Origin: an uncultured Alistipes sp.
GTDB lineage: Bacteria; Bacteroidota; Bacteroidia; Bacteroidales; Rikenellaceae
Assembly: GCA_900553175.1 (NCBI GenBank)
Contig: USCH01000012.1
Span: 1 to 37,551 of the forward strand
Reading direction: 5' to 3'
DNA: 37,551 nucleotides
Positions 1 through 5,882 of the stretch are shown here, piece after piece; within the stretch, counting starts at the first letter, position 1; each line of letters begins with the position of its first letter. The notes beneath the pieces were generated by a model. That model had not been told where the DNA came from. It saw nothing but the letters and a program-made list of their open reading frames with translations, and did not search any database. Both the position numbers and the translations under genes were made by a program.

Positions 1-8
1 TCTGCATC

Positions 9-41
9 GCCGTCCCCTGTGCGGGGCGGCGGTGTTTTTTT
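9..41 (+). terminator. Intrinsic terminator at the window edge
   Basis: A GC-rich hairpin has arms at 9-17 and 23-30, eight pairs with one bulged T. It is followed by a run of seven T at 35-41. It probably ends a gene or RNA lying left of the window. Confidence 0.6.
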
Positions 42-190
42 GGGGGGGGCGGCGGAACCCGGGGCTGTGGCGTTTTTTGGGTGGCGGCGATGAAACCCGG
101 GGCTGTGGCGTTTTTTGAGTGGCGGCGATGAAATCCGGGGCTGTGGCGTTTTTTGAGTGGCGGCGATGAAATCCGGGGCTGTGGAACCCG
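23..190. repeat. 38-bp tandem repeat, about 3.5 copies
   Basis: Near-identical 38-bp units start at 61, 99 and 137. A partial unit follows at 175-188 and a degenerate unit precedes at 23-60. Each unit contains GGGGCTGTGGCG, a T6 run and GTGGCGGCGATGAAA. No convincing reading frame runs through it. The rest of 190-360 is G-rich sequence in which I see no gene. Confidence 0.8.
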
Positions 191-361
191 GGACCGGATG
201 TCGGATGTCCGGGTTCGGGTCTGGGTCCGGGGCTGGGGTCGGATGCCGGGTCGCGGCGCGGCACGGTGGTGCGGCAACCGTGCTGTCGGAGGCTCCGGCG
301 GGCGCCTGACCGGATGTCCCGGGGATTCTGCGGCGATAAAATGCAAAAAATGTCGAAAAAT

Positions 362-392
362 TTTGCGGAATCGTTTTTTCGGTGTATATTTG
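362..392 (+). promoter_or_regulatory. Bacteroidetes-type promoter of tRNA-Gly
   Basis: A -33 box TTTG (362-365) and a -7 box TATATTTG (385-392) are separated by exactly 19 bp. This matches the primary sigma factor consensus TTTG/TAnnTTTG of Bacteroidetes. The tRNA begins 30 bp downstream. Confidence 0.8.
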
Positions 393-422
393 CACACCCT
401 TAACGAGAAATCGTGAGGTTTT

Positions 423-495
423 GCGGAAATAGCTCAGTTGGTAGAGCGCAACCTTGCCAAGGTTGAGGTCGCGGGTCCGAGTCCCGTTTTCCGCT
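423..495 (+). tRNA. tRNA-Gly (GCC)
   Basis: This is a complete cloverleaf. The acceptor stem GCGGAAA pairs with TTTCCGC (488-494), the D arm contains AGCTCAGTTGGTAGAGC, and the anticodon stem CAACC/GGTTG holds the loop TTGCCAA with anticodon GCC at 456-458. The T arm has the loop TCCGAGT. The discriminator base is T and no CCA is encoded. A perfect promoter lies upstream and a strong terminator begins eight bases downstream, so it is a single-gene transcription unit. Confidence 0.95.
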
Positions 496-502
496 CGCAA
501 TC

Positions 503-534
503 AAGAGGTTCGGTGATCCGAACCTCTTTTTTTT
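503..534 (+). terminator. Terminator of tRNA-Gly
   Basis: An 11-bp perfect stem (AAGAGGTTCGG paired with CCGAACCTCTT) with a 4-nt loop runs directly into a T tract that ends at 534. Confidence 0.9.
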
Positions 535-645
535 GCCGGCCGGTTTCCGGGGGATGGGCGAAGAGCGGCTGCGTGCGGCCCTCCGGTGCGGAGCGCGGCG
601 GCCGCCGCCCGGCGTCAAGCCCGGCGGCCCGGCGGACAAAGCAAG

Positions 646-712
646 ATAAAGGCACGAATGCACTTACAGAACGGACTTGCGACCCGGTTTGGTATTGCAT
701 CCGTGCCTTTAT
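646..712 (-). ncRNA. Hairpin element H1 (possible small RNA)
   Basis: A 17-bp terminal stem is formed by 646-662 and 696-712 around a loop of about 33 nt. The only non-Watson-Crick position is A/C on the plus strand but G-U on the minus strand, which favours a minus-strand RNA. The sequence after it (TTTATCTTGC) is only weakly U-rich. I see no gene between 535 and 646. The small reading frames over 540-1070 show no domain or codon pattern I recognise. Confidence 0.4.
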
Positions 713-749
713 ACGTGCTGGAGCGAAATGGCGGTTGTCGGTTTTCGGG

Positions 750-817
750 AAAAAAGGGTGCGGAGCATTCCGTGACGCAACCACGGACCGAAGAATTCGA
801 TGGTTTGCCCCGCACCC
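750..817 (-). ncRNA. Hairpin element H2 with U-tract
   Basis: An 8-bp GC-rich terminal stem (756-763 with 810-817) is followed on the minus strand by six U (755-750), as in an intrinsic terminator. The loop can form an inner helix (GCAAACCA with TGGTTGC, one bulge). It shares CAAACC and GTCCGT with the loop of the element at 646-712. Confidence 0.4.
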
Positions 818-836
818 GATGAAAAGCGGTCAGAAT

Positions 837-907
837 AAAAAGGAAACGCCCGATCGTTACCAGAGCCAGCAATGTCGTGTCGGAATTTCTTGCCGCAGGG
901 CGTTTCC
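837..907 (-). ncRNA. Hairpin element H3 with U-tract
   Basis: A 10-bp perfect terminal stem (842-851 with 898-907) closes a 46-nt loop and is followed on the minus strand by five U (841-837). It is the first of three successive hairpins of 62-67 nt read leftwards, downstream of the rod-shaped RNA that ends near 1073. I do not recognise an RNA family. Confidence 0.4.
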
Positions 908-1072
908 CGGGTCGCCGGCGCCGAAAGGGCCTGCCGATTCCGCCTGCCGGGGAGTCGGCGGGTGCAATCCGTATCCTGTATTCGTATCTGAAACCGGCGC
1001 ATAACGTTCGTCTGGGTGGCCGATGCGCCCGTCTCGGCCTCGCGTTGCAATTATATATTGCACACACGGGAC

Positions 1073-1098
1073 AAAAAAGAGGGCGCGGTGTCAGCCCC
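1073..1098 (-). terminator. Terminator of the rod-shaped RNA
   Basis: On the minus strand GGGGC (1098-1094) pairs with GCCCT (1084-1080) and is followed by six U at 1078-1073. Two of its bases also belong to the outer helix of the RNA, so the two structures compete slightly. Confidence 0.55.
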
Positions 1099-1305
1099 TT
1101 TAAGCAGGTCTTGGGAACCTTGATTCAGAAGCTGTCCTGCGCCCTTGCCGCCCTGCTCGCCGAAAAGCAAGCAGGACATAACAAGGACTGACAACATTTA
1201 TACCTGAATCAAACAACCTCCGAGGAGGCTCCCAAGTTCGCTTAAAGGTATAAAGAGTTGTTTACCCTTTATAAATATTTTCGTCGGCTATCATGCCGAA
1301 CTTTT
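1073..1305 (-). ncRNA. Rod-shaped structured RNA, 6S-like architecture
   Basis: The minus-strand transcript folds into one long interrupted helix. Outermost, 1248-1240 pairs with 1105-1097 (CCTTTAAGC/GCTTAAAGG, 9 bp). CTTGGGA/TCCCAAG (7 bp) and TTGATTCAG/CTGAATCAA (9 bp) come next, flanking an asymmetric bubble that contains a small hairpin (1217-1228). The apical part has TTGTC/GACAG, GTCCTTG/CAAGGGC and CCTGCTTGC/GCGAGCAGG capped by TTTTCG. Three positions in these apical helices are G-U on the minus strand but C-A on the plus strand, so the minus strand is likely the RNA. A TATCTTTG box lies upstream and a terminator follows. The architecture resembles 6S RNA, such as the Bacteroidales-1 type, but the bubble is unusual and the family assignment is only a guess. 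Confidence 0.6.
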
Positions 1306-1311
1306 CCGATG

Positions 1312-1344
1312 CAAAGATAGCAGAAATTTCGAATTTCTATGAAA
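1312..1344 (-). promoter_or_regulatory. Promoter of the minus-strand RNA
   Basis: The minus strand carries a perfect -7 box TATCTTTG (1319-1312). The -33 region is weak: TTTC at 1344-1341 with 21-bp spacing. The start of transcription would fall near 1305. No protein gene lies downstream on this strand, which supports an RNA gene. Confidence 0.5.
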
Positions 1345-1513
1345 TCGCAGGCGTAAAAACAGGATAATCGGGGTGTTCTTTGTGAAAATTCCGACCTGAA
1401 ACCCGCCGCCGATGCATTATTGCGTCCGATTGCAGACCGCTCGGGACGTTTTCGGATGGGACGGGGATGCTCCCCCTCGTCCGGACCGGAATCGGCTTGC
1501 GGCGTGCGGCGTG

Positions 1514-1710
1514 CGGGGGGCGGACCGGGCGCGGGGGCTACGGTGGGGGCTACGGTGGTGGCGGAATGCTGTGCGGGCTGCGGGGCTCGGAGTGTCACGG
1601 GTTTCGGGTAGCTGCGGGGATGCGGGGCTCGGAGTGCTGCGGGGGCAGGTTTCGGGCTGTTGCGGTGCTGCGGGGCTCGGAGTGCTGCGGGGGTGCAGGG
1701 CCGGAAAGCG
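1514..1710. repeat. G-rich imperfect repeats
   Basis: A 12-bp GGGGGCTACGGT motif occurs twice in tandem near 1531-1555. The 16-mer TGCGGGGCTCGGAGTG occurs at 1579, 1621 and 1669. The stretch lies in the 1345-1787 intergenic region, where I see no gene. It contains several runs of three to six G on the plus strand and could form G-quadruplexes. Confidence 0.6.
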
Positions 1711-1753
1711 GGGGCGTGCGGTGTCTGCGGGTGGCCGGACCGAAGAATTTTCG

Positions 1754-1761
1754 TATTTTTG
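1754..1761 (+). promoter_or_regulatory. -7 box for the DUF2721 gene
   Basis: TATTTTTG matches the TAnnTTTG consensus and lies 26 bp before the start codon at 1788. No clear TTTG is found 19 bp upstream. Confidence 0.5.
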
Positions 1762-1787
1762 CAGCGGCGATCCCAATCCCGCCCGTT

Positions 1788-2180
1788 ATGGAAGAATTGA
1801 CCCTCATCACTCCGGCCCTCCTGTTCCCGGCCGTTTCGCTGGTTCTGCTGGCCTACACCAACCGTTTTCTCTCCTATGCGCAGCTGGTGCGCACGCTCAA
1901 GGAGCAGCACCTGCTCAACCCCTCGAAGGTGACCCGCGCGCAGATCGACAACCTGCGCCGCCGCATCCACCTCACGCGGGCCATGCAGACGCTGGGCGTC
2001 ACGAGTCTGTTCCTGTGCGTGGTGTCGATGTTCCTTATATATGTAGGGTTCTACCGGGTGTCGATCTGGGTGTTCGGCGCTGCGCTGCTGCTGCTCATCG
2101 CCTCGCTGGGGGTCTCGATCCACGAAATCCGGATTTCGGTGCGTGCGCTCGACATCCACCTCGACGACATGGAGCATTGA
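1788..2180 (+). CDS. DUF2721 family small membrane protein
   Basis: This 130-residue protein has three predicted hydrophobic segments: about residues 5-23, a second ending in FLCVVSMFLIYVGFYRV and a third following closely (VFGAALLLLIASLGVSI). A charged region between the first and second (residues 30-65) is probably cytoplasmic. The layout and the closing IHEIRISVRALDIHL resemble DUF2721 proteins, whose function is unknown. The ATG at 1788 was chosen because it lies just after a -7 box and directly before the first membrane segment. The longer upstream frame runs through G-rich repeats. The stop lies 12 bp from that of the convergent aromatic-pathway gene. Confidence 0.7.
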   Translation: MEELTLITPALLFPAVSLVLLAYTNRFLSYAQLVRTLKEQHLLNPSKVTRAQIDNLRRRIHLTRAMQTLGVTSLFLCVVSMFLIYVGFYRVSIWVFGAALLLLIASLGVSIHEIRISVRALDIHLDDMEH

Positions 2181-2192
2181 CGGGGCCGGCCG

Positions 2193-3263
2193 TCACTCGC
2201 CGCCGCCCAGCACCTCGATCTGCTGGCGGATCGACTCCTCGTGGATCGTTTGCAGGATCGTGCGCATGAATTCGCGGTCCATGCCCATCTCCACGGCCTG
2301 AGCCGCACGGCGTTCGAGCAGCTCCTCGTAGCGGCGTGCCTGAAGCACGGGCATGTCGTGCTCCTTTTTGTAGCGGCCGATGTCGCGCGAAACCCGCATG
2401 CGGCGGGCCAGCAGTTCGAGCAGGTCGTCGTCGATCTTGTCGATGCGGTTGCGCAGCTCGTTGAGGTTTTCGGTCGTGACGTTCATTTCTCGCAGAATGA
2501 GGTTGCGGATGATGTAGGCGAGCGTCTGCGGCGTGACCTGCTGTTCGCGGTCGCTCCAGGCGCAGTCGGGGGCGGCGTGCGCCTCGACGATCAGGCCGTC
2601 GAAGCCCATGTCCATGGCCTGCTGGGAGAGCGGGGCGATCAGTTCGCGTTTGCCGCCGATGTGGCTCGGGTCGCAGATGATCGGCAGCTGCGGCAGCCGG
2701 CGGTGCAGCTCGATGGGGATGGCCCACATGGGGTGGTTGCGGTAGAGGCTCCGGTCGATCGACGTGAACCCGCGGTGGATGACCCCCAGACGGCGGATGC
2801 CCGCGTTGTAGATGCGTTCGACGGCACCGATCCACAGCTCCAGGTCGGGGCTTACGGGGTTTTTGACCAGCACCGGGACGTCGCGGCCGCGCAGCGCGTC
2901 GGCGATCTCCTGCATGGCGAAGGGGTTGGCCGCGGTGCGGGCGCCGATCCACAGCAGGTCGATGCCCCCCTCGAGGGCGGCCGCGACGTGTTCGCGCGTA
3001 GCCACTTCGGTGGCGGTGTACATGCCCGTTTCGTGCTTCGCGCGGCGCATCCAGGCCAGACCTTCGGCGCCCACGCCCTCGAACCCGCCGGGTTTGGTGC
3101 GGGGCTTCCACAGCCCTGCGCGGAAGATGCGGAAGCCTTCGGCGGCCAGCCGGCGGGCGCTCTCCAGCACCTGTTCTTCGGTTTCGGCGCTGCACGGGCC
3201 GGCGATGACGAGCGGGCGGCGCGTGTCGACGCCCGGGAAGCGGATGGGACGGATGTCGTTCAT
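2193..3263 (-). CDS. Bifunctional DAHP synthase / chorismate mutase
   Basis: Residues 1 to about 265 form a type I-beta (KDO8P-synthase-like) 3-deoxy-7-phosphoheptulonate synthase, which condenses phosphoenolpyruvate with erythrose 4-phosphate. Visible motifs are VIAGPCSAE, KPRTKPGGFEGVG and ICDPSHIGGKRELI. Residues from about 270 form an AroQ-class chorismate mutase (ELRNRIDKIDDDLLELLARRM, with ESIRQQ near the end). The fusion couples the first step of the shikimate pathway to the branch toward Phe and Tyr, as is usual in Bacteroidetes. The ATG overlaps the pheA stop codon (ATGA), so translation is probably coupled. Length is 356 residues. The gene is the second in an operon governed by the upstream phenylalanine attenuator. 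Confidence 0.93.
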   Translation of the reverse strand: MNDIRPIRFPGVDTRRPLVIAGPCSAETEEQVLESARRLAAEGFRIFRAGLWKPRTKPGGFEGVGAEGLAWMRRAKHETGMYTATEVATREHVAAALEGGIDLLWIGARTAANPFAMQEIADALRGRDVPVLVKNPVSPDLELWIGAVERIYNAGIRRLGVIHRGFTSIDRSLYRNHPMWAIPIELHRRLPQLPIICDPSHIGGKRELIAPLSQQAMDMGFDGLIVEAHAAPDCAWSDREQQVTPQTLAYIIRNLILREMNVTTENLNELRNRIDKIDDDLLELLARRMRVSRDIGRYKKEHDMPVLQARRYEELLERRAAQAVEMGMDREFMRTILQTIHEESIRQQIEVLGGGE

Positions 3264-4216
3264 GACAGGGGTGTTTTTGCGGGTTCGGATTCGGGTGTGC
3301 GGGTGCCGCTGCCGGCGGCGGACCGGGCTGTGCCGTCCGGCGTCGCGGAGGTGTCGCCCGTCGCGGCGGATTCGCGGAGCGCGGGATCGGGGCCGGCGGC
3401 GTATTCGCCCAGAATGCGCAGGTCGGAGGTCAGCGGACGGGCCGCCTCGATGGCCTGGCGGTAGCGGGCATAATCGTCGAACGAGAGGTCGACATAGAAA
3501 CGGTACTCCCATTCGCGGCCGACGATGGGCAGCGACTGGATCTTGGTCAGATTGATGTCGTAGAACGACAGCACGGCGAGCACCTTCGAGAGCGATCCCT
3601 GACTGTGGGGCAGCGTGAAGACCGTCGAGGCCTTGTCGACGGGCCGTGCGGGCAGGCCGTCCGTGCGCGACGGGTCGGCCAGAAGCAGAAAACGGGTGAA
3701 ATTGTGGGGGTTGGTCTCGATGCCCCGGGCCAGGGGAACCAGTCCGTAGAGCGCGGCGGCCTCGGCGCTGCAAATGGCGGCCGTGCCTGTCGTGCGCTGC
3801 CGGGCGATTTCGCATGCGCTGCCCGCCGTGTCGTCGCGTTCGACGGCCTTGAGGTGGGGATGGCGCTTGAGGAAGTCGCCGCACTGCATCAGGGCGATGG
3901 GGTGGGAGTGGACCTCGCGGAGCGTTTCGAGACGCTCGCCCGGCAGGGCCGCGAGCGTGTGGGAGATGCGCAGCTTCTCCTCGCCGACGATCCGGCAGCG
4001 GCTGCGGCGCAGCAATTCGTGGTTGGGCAGCAGGCTGCCGGCGATGGTGTTTTCGATGGCTGCGATGCCCAGCAGTCCGGGGTCTTCCTCCAGATGGGCG
4101 AAAAGCGCTTCGAAGGTGTCGCAGGGAAGCACTTCGATGGTCTCGTCGCGGAAAAAGCGGCGGGCGGCCGTTTCGTGGTAGCATCCCGCGACGCCCTGTA
4201 TGGCGATCCGTTTCAT
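3260..4216 (-). CDS. pheA: Prephenate dehydratase
   Basis: The protein converts prephenate to phenylpyruvate, the committed step to phenylalanine. The catalytic domain (about residues 1-185) starts with IAIQGVAGCYHETAA, contains AAIENTIAGS and ends with the NFTRF motif whose Thr-Arg-Phe is catalytic. A regulatory ACT domain follows (about 195-270, GSLSKVLAVLSFYDINLTKIQSLPI). The usual ESRP allosteric motif reads QSLP here. Residues from about 275 to 318 are a low-complexity Ala/Thr/Pro/Ser tail of unknown role. There is no chorismate mutase domain because that activity is fused to the next gene, whose start overlaps this stop by four bases. A leader peptide and terminator lie upstream. Confidence 0.93.
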   Translation of the reverse strand: MKRIAIQGVAGCYHETAARRFFRDETIEVLPCDTFEALFAHLEEDPGLLGIAAIENTIAGSLLPNHELLRRSRCRIVGEEKLRISHTLAALPGERLETLREVHSHPIALMQCGDFLKRHPHLKAVERDDTAGSACEIARQRTTGTAAICSAEAAALYGLVPLARGIETNPHNFTRFLLLADPSRTDGLPARPVDKASTVFTLPHSQGSLSKVLAVLSFYDINLTKIQSLPIVGREWEYRFYVDLSFDDYARYRQAIEAARPLTSDLRILGEYAAGPDPALRESAATGDTSATPDGTARSAAGSGTRTPESEPAKTPLS

Positions 4217-4267
4217 GGTCTGTCGTTTTTTATCCGTTATCCGCCCCGTTTTCCGCCGCGGAGCCGG

Positions 4268-4301
4268 AAAAGAAAAATCCCGCTCCTTCGGGGAACGGGA
4301 T
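4268..4301 (-). terminator. Attenuator terminator in the pheA leader
   Basis: On the minus strand ATCCCGTTCC (4301-4292) pairs with GGAGCGGGAT (4286-4277), ten pairs including one G-U, around a five-base loop. A U-rich tract TTTTTCTTTT follows. It sits 51 bases before the pheA start, where it would block the operon. The 5' arm includes CCGTTCC (4298-4292), complementary to GGAACGG inside the leader peptide gene (4343-4337). That gives an alternative antiterminator helix of seven pairs. Confidence 0.85.
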
Positions 4302-4325
4302 CGTGTCGTTATTCTTCAAGATGGA

Positions 4326-4409
4326 TCACAGGCATGCCGTTCCGCTTTTTCTCTTGCCGTAAAAGAAAAAGGAGTAAAAAAAGAAAGCGAAACGCTGCGA
4401 GTTCATCAT
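4326..4409 (-). CDS. pheL: pheA operon leader peptide
   Basis: This short frame encodes 27 residues starting with two Met codons. The core is FAFFFYSFFFY, so seven Phe and two Tyr occur in eleven codons. It begins about 14 bases after the predicted transcript start and ends 25 bases before the terminator stem. This is the layout of a classical ribosome-stalling leader. When charged tRNA-Phe is scarce, a ribosome paused on the Phe run would leave GGAACGG (4343-4337) free to pair with the terminator arm. When Phe is plentiful, the ribosome reaches the stop and covers that segment, so the terminator forms. The regulatory role is inferred from sequence alone. Confidence 0.85.
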   Translation of the reverse strand: MMNSQRFAFFFYSFFFYGKRKSGTACL

Positions 4410-4429
4410 CTGTGGATTTCTTCCGAATG

Positions 4430-4460
4430 CAAATATAGCGAAAATCCGCGAAGATCCAAA
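4430..4460 (-). promoter_or_regulatory. Promoter of the pheL-pheA operon
   Basis: On the minus strand TTTG (4460-4457) and TATATTTG (4437-4430) are spaced by exactly 19 bp, a perfect Bacteroidetes promoter. Transcription should start near 4423. Between 4461 and 4664 there is G-rich purine sequence, with no gene that I can see. Confidence 0.8.
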
Positions 4461-4664
4461 TTTTTCGGGCTGTTTTTCGGGACGGACGGTTTTTTGCCGG
4501 GCGGGAGGGGTCTGACGAGGGGCGGCCGGTGCTTTTGCCGCGGAGGGCCGGACGGCTGCCGGACGGGGAGCGGAGGGAGAGCGGAGGGGGGAGCGGAACG
4601 GAGGGTGGAAGCGGCTGCGGACGAGGGCCGGAACGACGAATGCCGCCCCATCGGGACGGCACTC

Positions 4665-4739
<75 letters not shown>

Positions 4740-4760
4740 AACATCCTCTTTCGAGTGGTG

Positions 4761-4792
4761 CAAAAGTACGCAAGAAAATCGAAAACACCAAA
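4761..4792 (-). promoter_or_regulatory. Promoter of tRNA-Thr
   Basis: The minus strand carries TTTG (4792-4789) and TACTTTTG (4768-4761), a 20-bp spacing. The tRNA starts 22 bases downstream of the -7 box. Confidence 0.7.
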
Positions 4793-4853
4793 AAAACGGG
4801 ACGCTTTTCGTGAATTTTTTCTACCTTTACTTCCGGTTTACAACTCGAAAACT

Positions 4854-5804
4854 ATGAAACGCATATTGATCGTAGGCGCCGGCGGGCAGATCGGCTCCGA
4901 ACTGACGGTTTATCTGCGCCGCATCTACGGCGCCTCCCATGTCGTGGCCACCGACATGCGCGACTGCCGGTCGCTGGGCGAGGATGGACCTTTCGAGGTG
5001 CTCAACGCGCTCGATGCCACGGCCATGGCTTCGGTGGTGGCCCGTTATCGGATCGACACGATCTTCAACCTGGTGGCCCTGCTTTCGGCCGTGGGCGAGC
5101 GCAACCCCCAGATGGCCTGGTCGGTCAACATGGGGGCGCTGAACAACTCGCTCGAAGTGGCGCGCCAGCACCATTGCGCGCTGTTCACCCCCTCGTCGAT
5201 CGGGGCGTTCGGCCCCACGTCGCCCAAGGACCGCACGCCGCAGGACACGATCATGCAGCCCACGACCATCTACGGCATCTGCAAGTACACGGGCGAGATG
5301 CTGGGCAACTACTACCATCACAAGTACGGCGTCGACACGCGTTCGGTGCGCTTCCCGGGCATCATCTCCAACGTCACGCTGCCCGGCGGCGGCACGACCG
5401 ACTACGCCGTGGAGATCTATTACGAGGCCGTGCGTTCGGGCCGCTTCACCTGTCCCGTGCCCTCCGACGTCTACATGGACATGATCTACATGCCCGATGC
5501 GCTGCGGGCCTGCGTCGAGCTGATGGAGGCCGACCCTGCGCGGCTCCTCCACCGCAACAGCTTCAACCTGGCCTCGATGAGCTTCACGCCCGAGATCATC
5601 GCCGCCGAAATCCGCAAGCGCATGCCCTCTTTCGAGATGGGCTACGACATCGACCCTGTGAAGCGCGACATCGCCGAGAGCTGGCCCAACTCGCTCGACG
5701 ACACGTGCGCCCGCGAGGAGTGGGGCTGGAAACCCGAATGGGACCTCTCGCGCATGACCGACGACATGCTGGAACACATCCGCCGGAAACTGAGCGTGCA
5801 ATAG
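4854..5804 (+). CDS. NAD-dependent epimerase-fold L-threonine 3-dehydrogenase
   Basis: This 316-residue protein belongs to the extended short-chain dehydrogenase family. It has an N-terminal nucleotide-binding motif GAGGQIGSEL (residues 7-16) and the catalytic pair Tyr140/Lys144 (YGICK). The second half (YMDMIYMPDAL, NLASMSFTPEIIAAEIRK, SWPNSLDDTCAREEWGWKPEWDLSRMTDDML) closely resembles the epimerase-like threonine dehydrogenases that oxidise L-threonine to 2-amino-3-oxobutyrate. The usual next enzyme, 2-amino-3-oxobutyrate CoA ligase, is not in this window. A UDP-sugar epimerase is the less likely alternative. The ATG at 4854 places the Rossmann motif at the very N terminus. The alpha/beta hydrolase gene follows on the same strand after 78 bases. 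Confidence 0.82.
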   Translation: MKRILIVGAGGQIGSELTVYLRRIYGASHVVATDMRDCRSLGEDGPFEVLNALDATAMASVVARYRIDTIFNLVALLSAVGERNPQMAWSVNMGALNNSLEVARQHHCALFTPSSIGAFGPTSPKDRTPQDTIMQPTTIYGICKYTGEMLGNYYHHKYGVDTRSVRFPGIISNVTLPGGGTTDYAVEIYYEAVRSGRFTCPVPSDVYMDMIYMPDALRACVELMEADPARLLHRNSFNLASMSFTPEIIAAEIRKRMPSFEMGYDIDPVKRDIAESWPNSLDDTCAREEWGWKPEWDLSRMTDDMLEHIRRKLSVQ

Positions 5805-5882
5805 CCGTCCGGGGCGGGGATGCCGGGGAGTCTCCGGCGCTCCGGGCACGGACCTTGCCTCGGGGCGGATAAAAGAATCCGT

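Noticed and set aside
61..190. CRISPR array
   Set aside because: Units follow one another directly without unique spacers and no cas gene is present.
646..907. Integron attC-like sites
   Set aside because: The three hairpins have attC-like sizes, but the core sites (GTTRRRY / RYYYAAC) are absent, no integrase gene is near and no cassette genes lie between them.
438..1067. Proteins encoded over the hairpin region on either strand
   Set aside because: Several frames of 70-190 codons are open because of high GC, but they overlap the tRNA, terminator or hairpins, lack recognisable domains and have no promoter or codon pattern in support.
1080..1260. 6S-type RNA on the plus strand
   Set aside because: The same helices can form, but three positions become C-A mismatches and the promoter and U-tract signals fit the minus strand better. 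SRP RNA, RNase P RNA and tmRNA were also considered and lack their conserved motifs.
2193..4184. One fused protein of 663 residues covering pheA and the DAHP synthase
   Set aside because: The frame is open through pheA only as a shadow. The pheA protein in its own frame is complete and the aromatic enzyme has its own ATG at 3263.
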